Shown: positions 22,996 to 36,300, numbered from the stretch's first letter. The stretch is DNA of 64,000 nt from Telmatactis stephensoni (GCA_029948255.1 JALIZF010001589.1:248001-312000); one strand, 5' to 3'. The notes: generated by a model from the sequence alone, not told the origin. Program-made: numbers and translations.

Positions 22996-25900
22996 ATGCC
23001 AGTTCGACCAAAGAAAATCAAGATGGCAAATACAAGCACAAACAATTTGGTTCAAGAATTCGCTGAGTTTGAAAACGAAGAAATTGATTTAACCGAGGAA
23101 CAAACAACTAGTAAAAGTAAGTATATAAGCTTATTTTCATTTAAAACTACATATTTCATCGCACTCAGATTCCGTCGTTTATTTCATTTTCAATGTAAGC
23201 TTAAGGTGACTGACTACGTTGGCACTGCGCATGATTTCGCGCATATTACGTCTTAAGCAATGTCATAGCGCGCGGAGATTTCAGCGAACAGCAAAAATCA
23301 TAGAAAAACTTAAGTTTTTGTACAAAAATCAGCTCCAAATTTATTCTTGTGGATTTAAATACTCAAAATCATTAGAGAATGAAGTAAAAATATTTTCGTT
23401 TTGGAAAAAACAGTGAGCGCTCGCTTGTTTTCGTCAACACAAATTTGAATCAAGCTCGCGCTACGCGTCATTTTTAAAATGGCGGCACTTCCGGTTAGCA
23501 TTTTTTAGCCCTTTTTAACAACTTCAAAGGCACAAAACCCTTCATTTTTGCACGGGACCCTATACTTTTTTTTCGTTTATTTAAAAAAACACCTAAAAAT
23601 CTCAATCATATCAATTTTGCAAAAAAAGTTAATCATTCTAGCATATGAAAAAATTGATTTTTGTATAAAATTTTGCTCGACATGAGGACAATTGTGGTTG
23701 GTACTCGCGGCACAAAAGCCAAGGAATGAAGGTATTTTGCTGTTCTCACATCAAAAGTATTTATGCCATTTTGCAGAATACTCCATTAGCTAATATTTAC
23801 GGAATTGTAGCCTTTGTAGGAATGTTATTTCCCTAATTCTTAATTTCTTTTCTATTCACTTCCGGTTGAGCGATTTTCGCATCAAAAATTCGGAGATAGG
23901 CATTCATACAATGCTGATTATCTCGAAAACGAGTGCGGGACCCCCCTTTCTTCTTTTCGTTTTTGGGATCATCATTAAATTTCGTTCTAGAAAATTGTGG
24001 TTTAAACGATATTTAATTACTTTTTGCCAACGTAGTCAGTCACCTTAAGCTTACTTATATAAAACTGGCTACAAAGCTGTTTTCTACTCTTTTATTAATT
24101 GTTTTTTCTTTTCTCGTTTTTATGGGGAACTCATGGAACACTTTATCATTCAATATAATTATTTTTCCCTCTCACACACACACGGTCCCTTACAAACTTC
24201 AATAACTCTTCTCTTGCTTTTCTACTATTTGAGATATAACGCGCACGCTGATTGGCTGGCTACCATGTTCATATCAGAGGACAGAGACATGGCTCGCTCA
24301 AAAAACGATCGCTTATATCTCTGTTCTGTGAAATAAACACTCTGGAAGATGTAGAGCACTCGAAAAGCAAGAGAAACACACGGCTACGCCTCGTGTTCCT
24401 AAGCTTGCTTTTCTCATGCTCACATCTTCCAGAGTGTTTATATCACAGAACAGAGACATGCGCGCGCGTTTTATATTGCTTTTATAAAATATTTTCGACG
24501 TTTTTTGAGCGAGCCATGTCTCTGTCCTCTGATATAAACATGGCAGCTAGCCAATCAGCGCGCGCGTTATATCTCAAATATTTTATAAAAAGCAATATAA
24601 AATATATGTTTGCTTTTTCTCTTGCTCTACATCTTCCATCGTGTTTATATCACAGTACAAAGACATGCGCGTGTGTTTTATATTCCTTAAAAGCTAGATT
24701 TTAAAAGCTTATTAGTCGATCGCAAAACAATTCACTTTTGCTTATTACCTGCTTTTGAATCGAACTGTTTTGATCATACGCATAGCCATAACAACCACAG
24801 ACGAGCATTCCAAAAAGAATCGAAAGAGAAAGATTGTTCAACAAACTCCAGATGAGATGGAATATTCAGATCAAGAAGATGATATTCCTGATAAAGGGTG
24901 AGTCCAGTAACATATATGCATGCACTTGATGCACTTTTAGTGTTTGTTTATATAAGCTTCGGTTTGTATGCTTACCTATATTTGTACCCCCGGGGGGGGG
25001 GGGGGGGACTCCGATCGTAAATGGACGGGGATGCTCGTCGTACCTTTTAGGGGTCAAAATCTGCAATCTGGTACCTTTTAGGGTGTCTCAGACTTAAGTG
25101 GACTTTTAGGGACTGTTTTGGGGTAGATAAAATGAACTACCTAAAATAAGCATGAAAGGGACGATTTCGATGATCTGAATTGAATCTTCAAAGCACATCG
25201 ATAACAAATGTTTCATTACTTTAATTCTTTATTATTGTTTTTGAACTGGTACCTTTTAGGGGTAGAAATCAATTGTTGCCACTCCCAATCAGGTACCTTT
25301 TAGGGGTTATTTTCAAAATTTCCGACGAGCATCCCCTTATATGTAGGAGCATCCTCTTATATGTAGGAGTCCCCCCCCCCCCCCCCCCGGGATTTGTACT
25401 GTTTCCGACCTTTATAAATTGTTTCAGTCTTTCTACCTAATATTCCTGGTCCTTTCTAACTCACTGTTCTTCTGTCCTTCCTTCCTTCCTTCCTTCCTTC
25501 CTTCCTTCCTTCCTTCCTTCCTTCCTTCCTTCACTATTTTTCATAGATCGTTCATTCATTCATTCATTCATTTTCTTGTTTTTGTTTTAATTTTGTCTTT
25601 TAATTTTATTTTTGAATTAATTAGTGCTTAAAACCTATGCAAAGAATAACCAAAAAACATTTTTCTTTCATTGTATTTGCTTGTAATCTAGATCTTGTTT
25701 CTTTCTTTCTCACAGTTCTTTCCTAAGCTCCTCCTCTCTTTCTTTTTCTTTTACTTTTTTTCTTTTTAACTACAAGATCCTCAACTTCTTTTTAAAGAGT
25801 TATATCTTTTTTTCTGTTTTTATTGACTTTTGTTGGTCTTTGAAGAACTGAACTTGAAATGTCCTCTCTGCTTAACGGCTTTGGTGGTAAGTAGTCAATT

Positions 25901-26471
25901 ATTTAAGGCATTCAATATTCCTTTAGAGTTACGATGTTATTCGCAATAAGTGCAATATATTAGCTTCTGGTATGACATGGTATGAGCAGAAGCCTTACTG
26001 GAAAACATCAAAGCTATCGGAACTCAGGAAAGAACAAGAATTTATTGCATCCACAGACTGCATACGTTTAAATACTGGTGTCATAAACGAAATGAAAAAT
26101 ATTTCTCTTTTTATTTCTTTATCACTTCCAACTCACTACCTAAATAGCTGAAGCTGGAAAAGGCATTTGTGCATAATGAAAGGGTTTGTTAATTGTATAT
26201 ATTGCCATTTTCTAAGAGGTACACAACTCGAAAGCTGTAGACTAAAGAAAATGACAAATTATCAAATACCTTTTGTATATGCTGTTATATAGCGGAGATC
26301 AAGAATACCCTGAACGCCAAGAGAAAACGTATTCAGGCATTTACACAAGGAGCTCTAAAAGCAAGTTCAAAGAAGTTTGATGAAATTTGGCAGAAACAAC
26401 AGAAAGAACGGTTAGTCTATTGAATAAATATAATTCTGGAGGGTTGATTGATTGCTTGATTGATTGCTTAA

Positions 26472-26535
<64 letters not shown>

Positions 26536-26552
26536 CTGATTGTTTGATTGAG

Positions 26553-26593
<41 letters not shown>

Positions 26594-29077
26594 TTGATAA
26601 GGATAAATAGAGATCCAGCTTTCTCAGTAAAGATTCTATAGTTAGGCTAGTTAGTCCGTTAGATTGTCTGTCCACTTTCCTTTCTTTTTTCTGCCTGCCT
26701 GTCTGTCAGTCCGTCCGTCGGTCGGTCGGTCAGTCAGTCAGTCAGTCAGTTAGTCTAGCACGTCAATCGTGTGTTACTCACTGTCCCTAGCCGCACGCCT
26801 CATGTCATTTTTGTCTATCTGCTGGTCAATAACGTCGGTCATTGAATCTGTCTGTTCCTCTCTAGATTGCAACACGAGGATTTCAGTAAACAAGTCATGA
26901 ATGTGCTGAATCAATGGGAAGTTGATTTGCAGAAAACCAAGGAAGCTATGGAAAAACTGGAGGTAACCTAACTTATTTTAAAAACGCTGAAAAGGATAAG
27001 CCTAGCCTTTATACAGTACACCTTGCCTTATCTAATGCCCCATTCAAGATTGTTTAAATTGCTCATACCGTGCGCACCCCACAACTAAACAAGACTTATA
27101 AAAACCTGATAAAAATATCTATAGCAAGGTGGCTTAAAATTTGTTTTTCTCAAGATTATTGGAAAGCGCGTAATCGACAAATTGGAGAAACCTGGTTTAG
27201 TTAAACTAGTGTAGTTGGTGTAAATAAAAACATTGTCTGTAAGGTTCCTTGGTACACAAGCCACACTACTAATCAGTATGTCTCAAATTATTTTGTATCC
27301 TGAGGCCTAGCCAGTGAACTAGTTAGGGATACGTTGATATAGACATGACAGAAAAACCTTCAATGCCCTCTCATAATTAGCCTGCCTACAGGCTCTGCTC
27401 TCCCCATTCCGCTTCCCTACCCCCCCCCCCCCCCTCCCCTGTAGAGGCAGATGTCTCATGATATGTCGTCTATAGGTTATTAAGTTGATTAAGTTCAATG
27501 TGTGTATACAAGCCCATTTACGGTCAAAGAACAAAACACCACTCAAATTAAATACCACCAAAAACTTGCAATGTCATTGTAATGTCCTGCACTTTGGAAG
27601 AGCTGACATTTTGATCAGCAGAAAACAGGATTAATCTGATATCGAAACGTCATAAAAGTAAATACAATTTCGTTCATAACAGAGTTTGTATCATCAACAA
27701 TCCAAGTTGTTTAATCAACAACACGCTGCTCAGACACAAAGACTAAAACGTGTTGTACATCTGCATGAAGACTACATGAAGAACGTAATGGAAATGAAGA
27801 AGAACCAAGAGGATTCTAAACACAGTATCTGTGAACAACTAAGGAAGGAAACTACTGCGTTACAGAAGAAAATCCTTTCAGATACTGTAAGTAATGCATT
27901 TCTCAAAAATCTGTCATGTAGCAACCATAGGTTTTAAAAGACCGAGTGCTTTCAGAAACAACTGGAAATCTTTATGGGATTGTAAACGGAGAAACAACGG
28001 GCCCCTGTTTCAACACACTTGGTAATAAAACTTGACGCACTTTCAAGTAAAAACGGCGACGCACTTTTAAATAATTTTTGACGCACTTTGAAATAACAAA
28101 AACTAACGCACTTTGTAATAACCGCCAACGCACTTTGTAACAATTTCTTTGAAAAGAACAGATAAATCAATAACTGGTATCACAGAACTGCCAATACTAC
28201 AGGCCTAGGGCCACATGGCTGAAAGGAAGCGCCTGATTTTGGGCAATATATATAGACTAATAGTGTTGACATTATTATGTATTAATCGGAGGCCCACATA
28301 ACAATTGTTGTAAACACCATTGGAGGCCATAAAGTCTTATTAAGGCAGATAATATAGTCTTCCAATGATAGTAAAATACACTGTTGCAGAAGTTGTATTT
28401 AATATATTGATTTTAAGCTGTTGAAATCCTCTTAGCGACTTTTTAATTTTGTTAAGAGGGGGTATAAAGTGAAAATGAATTTTGATTGTGAAAAAGTGAA
28501 AAAGTGGGCGCCAGCTGCTTTATATGTTTATGCATGCATGCGTTTTTTGTTTGTTTGTTTGTTTTTTGTTGTTGTTGTTTGTTTGTTTTGTTAAGTCAAA
28601 TATGTTATACGTAAATCTGCTACATTTTTCTTTAAGCTAATTTTTAAATTTTGCATAGTTAAAATTCCAAAATTTCTTCGATTCTTCCAACTGTTTCTTG
28701 AGCCACGTAACCTAGGCAGCTCGATTCTGTGGTATCAATTAATTTGACTTTGTTCTCATTAAGTACAAAGTACGTTAGTGGTTATTACAAAATGTGTTAG
28801 CTTTTGCTATTTCAAAGTGCGTCAAAAATTATTACAAAGTGCGTTAGCGTTTTGATTTCAAAGTGCGTCATGAAAGTGCGTCAATTATTACAAAGTGAGT
28901 TGGAACAGCCCTAGTGATGTATAGATGCCGCGCTCGTCCTTCGTCGCATCACGTAATACGCATGTACAGTCTCTCCGTACGTTATACTTTAGACTGAATG
29001 ATTGATTTTTGTTTCAGCAACAGCAAGACTTTTCCAATGTCCGCAGATCCCTGCAAACCATGTTAGCTCAAGTTTAA
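22996..29077 (+). CDS. SYCP3: Synaptonemal complex protein 3
   Basis: Seven coding exons: 22996-23116, 24801-24897, 25846-25886, 26293-26410, 26866-26962, 27683-27886, 29018-29077. 738 bases give 245 residues (236 in human) with all phases fitting. SYCP3 forms the fibres of the lateral/axial element along meiotic chromosomes in germ cells. The N-terminus (1-85) is acidic and basic by turns, with KKNRKRK and a DEMEYSDQEDD stretch. The Cor1 domain (about 86-245) is a long alpha-helical coiled coil with the family landmarks AKRKRIQAFTQGALKASSK, FDEIWQKQQKER, LNQWEVDLQKTKEAMEKLE and the closing VRRSLQTMLAQV. The last motif is needed for fibre assembly in mammals. Introns are loaded with repeats. 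Identification is firm. Confidence 0.94.
23205..24044. mobile_element. Inverted-repeat DNA transposon, TTAA-flanked
   Basis: GGTGACTGACTACGTTGGCA at 23205 is the exact reverse complement of TGCCAACGTAGTCAGTCACC ending at 24044, and TTAA stands on both outer sides. TTAA is the target of piggyBac elements. The matching arms extend five bases beyond TTAA (TAAGC/GCTTA), however, so the TTAA may belong to the inverted repeat instead. The 840-base interior shows no transposase. It is in SYCP3 intron 1. Confidence 0.7.
24227..24579. mobile_element. Nested palindromic element
   Basis: The outer arms are ATTTGAGATATAACGCGC...GATTGGCTGGCTACCATG... and its reverse complement ending ...GTTATATCTCAAAT, each about 80 bases. 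Inside them CTCTGGAAGATGTAGAGCA pairs with TGCTCACATCTTCCAGAG. A further partial copy (CTTGCTCTACATCTTCCATCG...) follows at 24610-24690. It is in SYCP3 intron 1. Confidence 0.65.
24980..25399. mobile_element. C/G-homopolymer-ended element, copy 2, with 8-base target duplication
   Basis: Body 24988-25391, nearly identical to the copy at 11244-11638, including GATCGTAAATGGACGGGGATGC and GACGATTTCGATGATC. The flanks are ATTTGTAC on both sides (24980-24987, 25392-25399); the final C could belong to the element. It is in SYCP3 intron 2. Confidence 0.8.
25467..25535. repeat. Microsatellite (TTCC)n then (ATTC)n
   Basis: About 15 TTCC units, followed after a short gap by ATTC units to 25572. It is in SYCP3 intron 2. 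Confidence 0.9.
26444..26760. repeat. Compound tetranucleotide tracts in SYCP3 intron 4
   Basis: GATT units (26444-26592), broken by a GCTT block (26473-26503), are followed after 90 bases by CTGC, CTGT, CCGT, CGGT and CAGT units (26691-26750). Neighbouring blocks differ by single bases, as if one tetranucleotide array had diverged stepwise. They fill over half of the 455-base intron between exons 4 and 5. Confidence 0.85.
27999..28912. mobile_element. Transposon with clustered GACGCACTTT subterminal repeats
   Basis: The ends are inverted: GGGC..CTGTTTCAACACACTTGGTAATAA at 27999 and TTATTACAAAGTGAGTTGGAACAGCCC ending at 28912. The left 130 bases hold five (G/A)ACGCACTTT words in one orientation, and the right 150 bases hold about five AAAGTGCGT(C/T) words in the other. 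Subterminal arrays like this are transposase-binding sites in several cut-and-paste families. The interior has no transposase frame. It is in SYCP3 intron 6. Confidence 0.7.
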
Positions 29078-29178
29078 GCATTCCCAAATGCGGCGTAATC
29101 TAATCACGCCTTTTATTATTTTCTTGGACAAAGCAAATCTTTATTGAGTTTATTACTACCCAGTTGGCTTCAATTAGC

Positions 29179-29184
29179 AATAAA
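29179..29184 (+). promoter_or_regulatory. Poly(A) signal after SYCP3
   Basis: AATAAA about 100 bases after the stop codon; a second AATAAA follows at 29301-29306. Confidence 0.4.
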
Positions 29185-29943
29185 CCTATTAAAATATCGT
29201 ACAGTCAAGGTGATAATGCGTTCGTTTCAGAATTAGGTTAAAACAGTAATTTTTATAAGAAAAGAACTTGGACATTTTTATGCACTATTATTTATAAAAC
29301 AATAAAGTACACCAAACTAAAGCAGTGGTTTATATATTTTGAAACGTATATAAAAGGAGCACTTTTCCCTCCAAAATACTACTTCAACACAAATATGAAA
29401 CGGTAAGGGTGTGGATAGGGACAGGAGGGTTGAGGGCACTTCTAATTCCCAAATAAAATCTGCACCTTTATTTCCCAATCTGATTGCTGGGTAAACAGAA
29501 ACAGAGTCTTGACAAGGTATATTTTAGTCACTCGTGATCCCGTTGATTTTGGGCCGCCCAAAATGTGATTCCTGATCCCAAAATTTCTTCAACCTTTACT
29601 TAATAGCTGGTCCTGATAAATACTTAATACTGTTCCCATTTTTTATAAGAGTACGTTTACATAAAGATATTCAAGATCCACTGTCCGAACATCATCCTGG
29701 TTTCAGTTTCAGTAAAGACATGAATATTTGGTGTGATGTTTAGTTGCTAACTAATCGTACTAAGATGTCCGAAAACAGCAGAAGAATTTACGCTTGACTG
29801 TAGTGGAAGCATTACAATTAAAGTGTAAATTTTTCTTATTTTCGTTGATCTGGAAATAAACTCGAGAAGAGCGACATAACGACCTGGACAAAGCCAAACG
29901 TTCGGCGAACACCAAAGTACATTTTACGTTTTCTTGAGGATCT

Positions 29944-29985
<42 letters not shown>

Positions 29986-30386
29986 TCATTATTTAATAAG
30001 CCTAGAGTTCTCAAATTGCAGAGTGAGCAAAAAATAACTTGAGGCTCTGCTCGCAGGGTACTTGAGTCTTTATAGGGTGCATGAAGTTTTAATTTCTGAT
30101 TCTTTTTTGTGTGCGGTCCGCAAGGGAAAACCTACGTAGCACTCTATTGTAGTTTTATCTAGTATTGTTATGTGTGTTATTTTTATGAAGATATTACATC
30201 AACTAAGTGCTATGTACAGGTATGTTGTCCCGTTCGTTCCGTAAAGTCCACGGATAAACGAGACCATGGATCCACGGTTCCTCCATTTCGCTTATCCTGC
30301 GCATTGTGCGCATGAGAAATACTGTTACCACTGGTCACTACGGGCTCAAGTGGTCTCCAAGGACAACATTCTTGAAAATTTGAAAA
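29185..30386. other. Intergenic DNA between SYCP3 and DNAI7
   Basis: No gene supported. It holds a GTT array (29943-29984), scattered GATCCC words (29540-29620), half of the CTCTGCTCGCAGGG repeat (30042-30061) and the presumed DNAI7 promoter before 30387. Confidence 0.5.
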
Positions 30387-30389
30387 ATG
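30387..30389 (+). other. Start-codon-only first coding exon of DNAI7
   Basis: Only the ATG itself fits in phase before a GTGGGT donor (AAAATG|GTGGGT); exon 2 then reads PPKQPPKGRS. The alternative donor four bases on would put a stop in exon 2. The choice is inferred from phase and could be checked by cDNA. Confidence 0.6.
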
Positions 30390-33300
30390 GTGGGTAAAAA
30401 TGTTGTCTTTCGTCTTTATTTTGACTCTATATACTTATGATTTCTTCGAATTAGACACATAAACATTCCCGAAACAATATTTATTAGTTTTAGTCTAATA
30501 TTGAGCGTTTTCAGCTCTTTGTGTGTTGAATTTTACTGTTGTCTGCAATGTTTTTGTTTTTAGCCTCCAAAACAACCACCTAAGGGACGATCAGCGAAGA
30601 GCAGCAAACTCTCTAAAGCAGAGAAAGAAAAGTTAAAGAAAGAAGAAGCCGAAAGAAAAGCCAGGGAAGAAGGTAGACTTGTTCTTACACATATTCGTTA
30701 GCAACCAACCTCCATGAATGTACGACAACGATGGTGTAGATTTCGTGTTCTGCCGGAGGATTACCATAAAATTTAGGCTCAGCTTTTTCGTCCGTTTTTT
30801 AGAGGAAGCAAGGCTTAAAGAAGAGCAAGAAAAAAGGGAACAAGAAGAACGGGAAAGACTTGAAAGAGAAGAAAAACAAAAGCTATGGGAAGCAGTATGT
30901 CGTAAACTCTCTTCTTTGATTAGTTTTATACAGCTAGTGATTAAATGTTATCAATATTAAGTTAATGCATGATAGATGACATCACGATAAAGGAAATGAT
31001 AAAGCTGTGGCTACACAAGTGATTATTTGCTTGCACAGGTGACATGATTTCTTGAAATCACCAAATTTGCGTGGTGAAAATTATACATGTGGCCATGCAC
31101 CCTTGCACAGGCGATACACAGCCAAAAAAATCACCAGTATTATTTTGATATCAGCATTTGTTGCTTGTCAGCTTATGTAGCCACCACTACACATTGATGA
31201 TTTTTCGCCACATGGTCCTGGTTCAAGTCCTACATTTTTGTACCTCATACATAGCAACTGCATGTTAGTTGAGTTAGTTCACTCTCCTTTGCCACATGTG
31301 AGAGTACTGTGTGTTCCTCCCTCCATTATAAATTAACACTGTTTAATTTCCATCTTGAGGTCAGTACTTGATGGTCAGACAAGGATTTTTATCAACAAAT
31401 TATTCTTTAAATCAATATATAGATTACTTTTGAGTTGTGAACATCAAATCAATAAAGAAAATGGGGGTGACTGTGCTAGTTTAGGTGATTTGATAGCTCG
31501 AAAAGAGTGAAACCTTGCCGTTTCAAACAAAACAACAGATTTTGAAGTTTGATGTCTATAGCTTACGGTTAGTGTTTAAAAATATGCGAACTAAAGGCTT
31601 ACAGAAATGCTGAAGTGAACAAAATATCATGAAAAGTTTATCACTTTTTACTCTGGGTTTAAAAAGTGGGTTTCCTGTGATGATGTGCTTGTTGAGGCAC
31701 TATATGTACTACTTCAGATGTCATCATTTATCATCACAGACAACCCAGTGCAATTTTCAGTAGAAAATATAACTTCTATTATAATGGTGTTAGTATTTAT
31801 CCTTTGATCAAAATTAGAAGGCTGTTCTACATATAGTAAGCTTTTTTCCCCTTTTTTGGCATTTTTTTATCAAAACTAGAACAATTGTCAAAAAGTGAAA
31901 ATAAATTGTTGATAGGTTAACTGTTAGTCTCCCTTGCAGCCACTTTTAGTCTCGTCACACCATGCGAATCCTCCCCACAAACGGCTGCTGACCCAAGCGT
32001 AACATTCCGTTCCCTAGAATTAGCCAATCAGCTTCAGGCTTCCATTTTCAGGAAGTCTGTCACTATACCATGGTATTTTCATTATTGTGCTTTTGTGAAG
32101 AAATGCGATGTTATTAGAGTTTCTTGTTTCTTGATCTGCCATCTATATTTTTTTAATAATGAAACATTATTTTGAAACTTATTTTTGGGTAAAATTTTCA
32201 CTCATCACGGTGTCGACAGATATTAATCTCATTACCGCAATGTAGGAAATGGGCCGTTTGCTGATGTATCAACTGATACAATGGGAACGGAATGTTACGC
32301 TTGGGTCAGCAGCCGTTTGTTAAGGAGGATTCATGTGGTGTGACGAGACTAAAAGCAGCTGCAAAGGAGACTAGTTAATTGTGAGAAAATCATGAAAAGT
32401 TGTCATAATCAATGTCTGATTCACGCATTGAGTTCAACTGATTTTCATCTTTCAAATTTATGCAAATACTTAGCTTTACATTAAAATAAGTGAATAATTA
32501 CAATTCCATTGTGAATTTATGTTTGATTTTCAAAACTAGTGCCCTTCTCTCATCTGAGTGAGTGTGACTTCGTTTGTTTCCAGGAAAAAGCCAGACACCA
32601 GGCTGAATTAGATGAAGTCCATGAAATTTTTGACAATAATTTACAACAACTAAAGTCTTTAGAAGAGGCCCACAGATCAAAAGCTAAGGTTGGTATACAT
32701 AGTTACATAAAAATTCAGGACACCATGGGAAAATAAGATTAGTTGACATCTGAGATCTCAATTGATAGCTGGTGAAAATCACAGAATGGCATTTTCACTA
32801 TTTTACAAAAGTTTTCTGTTTAATGGCATATATTACATACACTGTACTTAACAATTAATATTACCATATGAGCATATTAAAGAGCACAAGAGAACAAATT
32901 AATGACAATTTTAAAAACAACTCAGCACTTTTACATGTAAATTTAAAAGACATGTTTCGACTTTACAAGGTTATAATTTATAGTATATAGGTGTGTTCAA
33001 AAGTATAAAATTACAGATTACATATAAGATTACATATAAATGAGTAGTGTTATAATGTTTGACCTGAGTATTAAGCTCAGGTTTATCTTTTGTTTAAAAA
33101 TGTTTAAAACTGTTGTAATTTTGTAATTTTGAACACACCTATATATAACCTTGTAAATTGTAATTAGCTTTGACACTTAAAACTGAAGATGGCTTTATGA
33201 AAGTCAAAACATGTCTTTTAAATTTAAAAGTGTTGTGTTGTTTTTAAAATTAATTAATATTAATACTGCAATAATTTATTGTGAAACAGTTAATATATTT

Positions 33301-36300
33301 AATATAGCCTTAGTGAATCACCTCTCTGAGTCATCGTGAGTCTCCCATAAGTGGTAGCTGAGCATCCACGCAACCTGAGTAACTGGGAAGTCATTTCGAT
33401 TCGGGGATCAGATTTTTGACAAACAAAATAATTGCCATATATCATTTGCTTAATATATTATTTCTAATGATTTATTAATAATGTATATTTCATGTCAATA
33501 TAGTGGGAGCGCTACATGTTATGTGATGGCAGCCCAGACCCATTAATAGAAAATGAACTCAACACTTTCATGCATTTGTGGAAAGATGAAACTAGTTTTG
33601 ATAAACCAGCAAGAGATGTTTTGTTAGAATGTGAAAACACACTGAAGGTAGACTAAATTGCTCATGGATATATGCATATGTCACTAAATCCCAACTACTA
33701 TAACAAGTAATCAAATGATATCTAATATTCTCTTTAATAGCTGATAGCTGAGCTTGAATTACATGTTCAAGAAAGTGAACAAGAACAAGAATTACTGCGC
33801 TATAAAGAGGTAGGAATGATATTTAAGCCTGGGAGGGGTACTCCCTATATTGGTGTGCTAGGGATGATCGTCGTATTTTTTAGGGGTCGTCAGAGAAAAT
33901 CCAAGGTTTTTCAGAAAAGATGGTATTTTTTAGGGGTACAAAATAAATGTTTATGACGATTGATCTCTACAATATCTCGAGGTGAATTTGATGAAGAAAT
34001 AAACGACACTTTGAATTAGTGCTGTTCGATTGTTTTCTTTGTTAGTTTTTTGTTTGATTTTTCGGTATTTTTAGGGGTATTTTTGAGCTAGCTGTTAGGT
34101 ATTTTTTAGGGTCAAAAATTTTGGCATTTGGGTATTTTTTAGGGTACGTTTTGGAGGTTTCCGACAATCATCCCTAGCGTTTTGACCCCGAAGAACCCCC
34201 CCCCCCCCCCCCCGGGTATTTAAGCTTGGTTTTCATTTGTTTCAGGATCAGAGTTGGAGTCAGAATTGGAGTCATAGTGCAGATTTTGTATGAGTGTGAA
34301 AAGGCCGCAGCATGGTTACGGCAGAATTTTTGCATGTTTTGATAGGAAACACGGCACTGACACAGTCACGGCACGGTGCGGTCCTTTTCACACTCATACA
34401 AAATCTGCACTAAGCAATTAAAATACAAGTGAAAACTGGGTGTCACAACCCTTTTCACTCTAGTCTGGATATGCTGTTTTCCTGAATTGATAGCTAAATC
34501 ACAGCTATTTAAGTACACACTATAATACTATAGACTATGGGTGGTCTAACAGCATAGTTCTGTACATCTTTACATATCACTGACAACATGCATTTTTACT
34601 GTGACATCAGTCCATTAAAAAGCTGCAGGATCTCATTGGTTTTAAAATTGACAGAGTTACTATGGATCTACTCTTGGTAAGTCATGTTGTTCATACTTGC
34701 TAGACTGTACTCTTGGTAATACTTTATGCATTCTTTTATAACTGCATGATGAGCTTATAGTGCCTAAAAATGGGCCCCAGAAATACTACAAAAATATGGG
34801 TTGCTATGGCGATAATCCCTATCCATTTCCATTAATTTATGGTTTGCAGTGAGTGAGAATGTGTGAATTAGATTGGCACTAACTAGAATCATATTATACT
34901 TTTTGCCTGCTTATCATTGATCAGCCAAAAGATAGCAAAGTATTCATAATAGTTAATACATGACTGAGGTTGAAATTTGATCTGAGATGATGGTTTAATT
35001 ACACATCAATTTTGGCTGGCATATATTACAAATTGACATTTGGCATTACATGTAAATGTGGGACGGTGTAAAACAAGAATATTGTGGCTTTAACCATTTT
35101 TTCCTAAAAAATTGGATTTAAATACAAATTGGTATGCCCTAGCTATCTTCTTCTTTATATTGCTGACTTTTGATGAGAGGATGTGCAATCTTGACCTTTT
35201 AATTATGTGGGTAACCCTTATGTGTGATACATCACTGGTTGATTAAGATTGCCTGGTCACTTGTTAAGTCCTTATTGAAATTGAGAGCAATTAAAGTGTG
35301 AAGGATTATTACACCTTGCCTTGCTCAAAATCACAGTCACAAACATCCTACATTCAATGTCCCTCTTCCCTCTCCCCATTAGCCACTTTCATACCGTGAA
35401 GACTGGGTACGAGTCCCTTAAACTTTGATAAGGCAACACAAAACTTATGTAGTCAGAAAGAGCAAATCGAGCTGTATATAATCCCAAGGTTTGATGTTAA
35501 TCGGATATACATTGAAAGAGATACAGTAGTTCAAACATGCTAGATTTTACAAAGAAATGTATGGTTGTAGGCCTAGGGACAAATGTCCACAAATGTCCCT
35601 ACAACCATACATTTCTTTGTAAATTCTAACATTTTTGCATGGCTGTTAGTCATTCAATATTAAACCGATTAACACCAAACTTCGGGATTTTATATAGCTC
35701 GATGTGCTCTTTCTGGCTATATGAGTTTTGCGTTACCATCGTCAAAATCTGAGGGACTTGTACCCAGTCTTCACGGTATGAAAGTGGCTAATAAATCCCT
35801 TCCTTGTACAGTATATAAACTGGGTGCATAGCTACTGTTTGATTTATGCATTTGTTATACAGTCTGCATCTGACAATGTTGATCCTGAATCACAAAATCT
35901 TCAATACATAACCAGTACAGAGCACATCACACTATGTTTGTGGGGAAACACTGCTAAAAACCCAAGGTAAATATAATGCCATTTCAAAATCGTTCTAAAG
36001 AACACAATTTATCAATGATTATGACAAAGTGCAAAAAATTACAGTAGGAGACATACATTGTAAGCTCAATATACAACATGATTTGGATGAGATGTTCAGT
36101 CAAGTGGAAATATGGAATCTCCTAATACTGGTCACATGCTTCAACTCAATCATTAGCTTCAGAATCGCCAATTAAATGTGTAAGATTAATGTGTGATAAG
36201 ATAAACTGATACCAGCAATGCAAAATGATAAACATGCATTCATTAGTGATATCTAATTTGTAGCCTTAATAATTGGGCATATCAATTTTGCACTTGTGAT

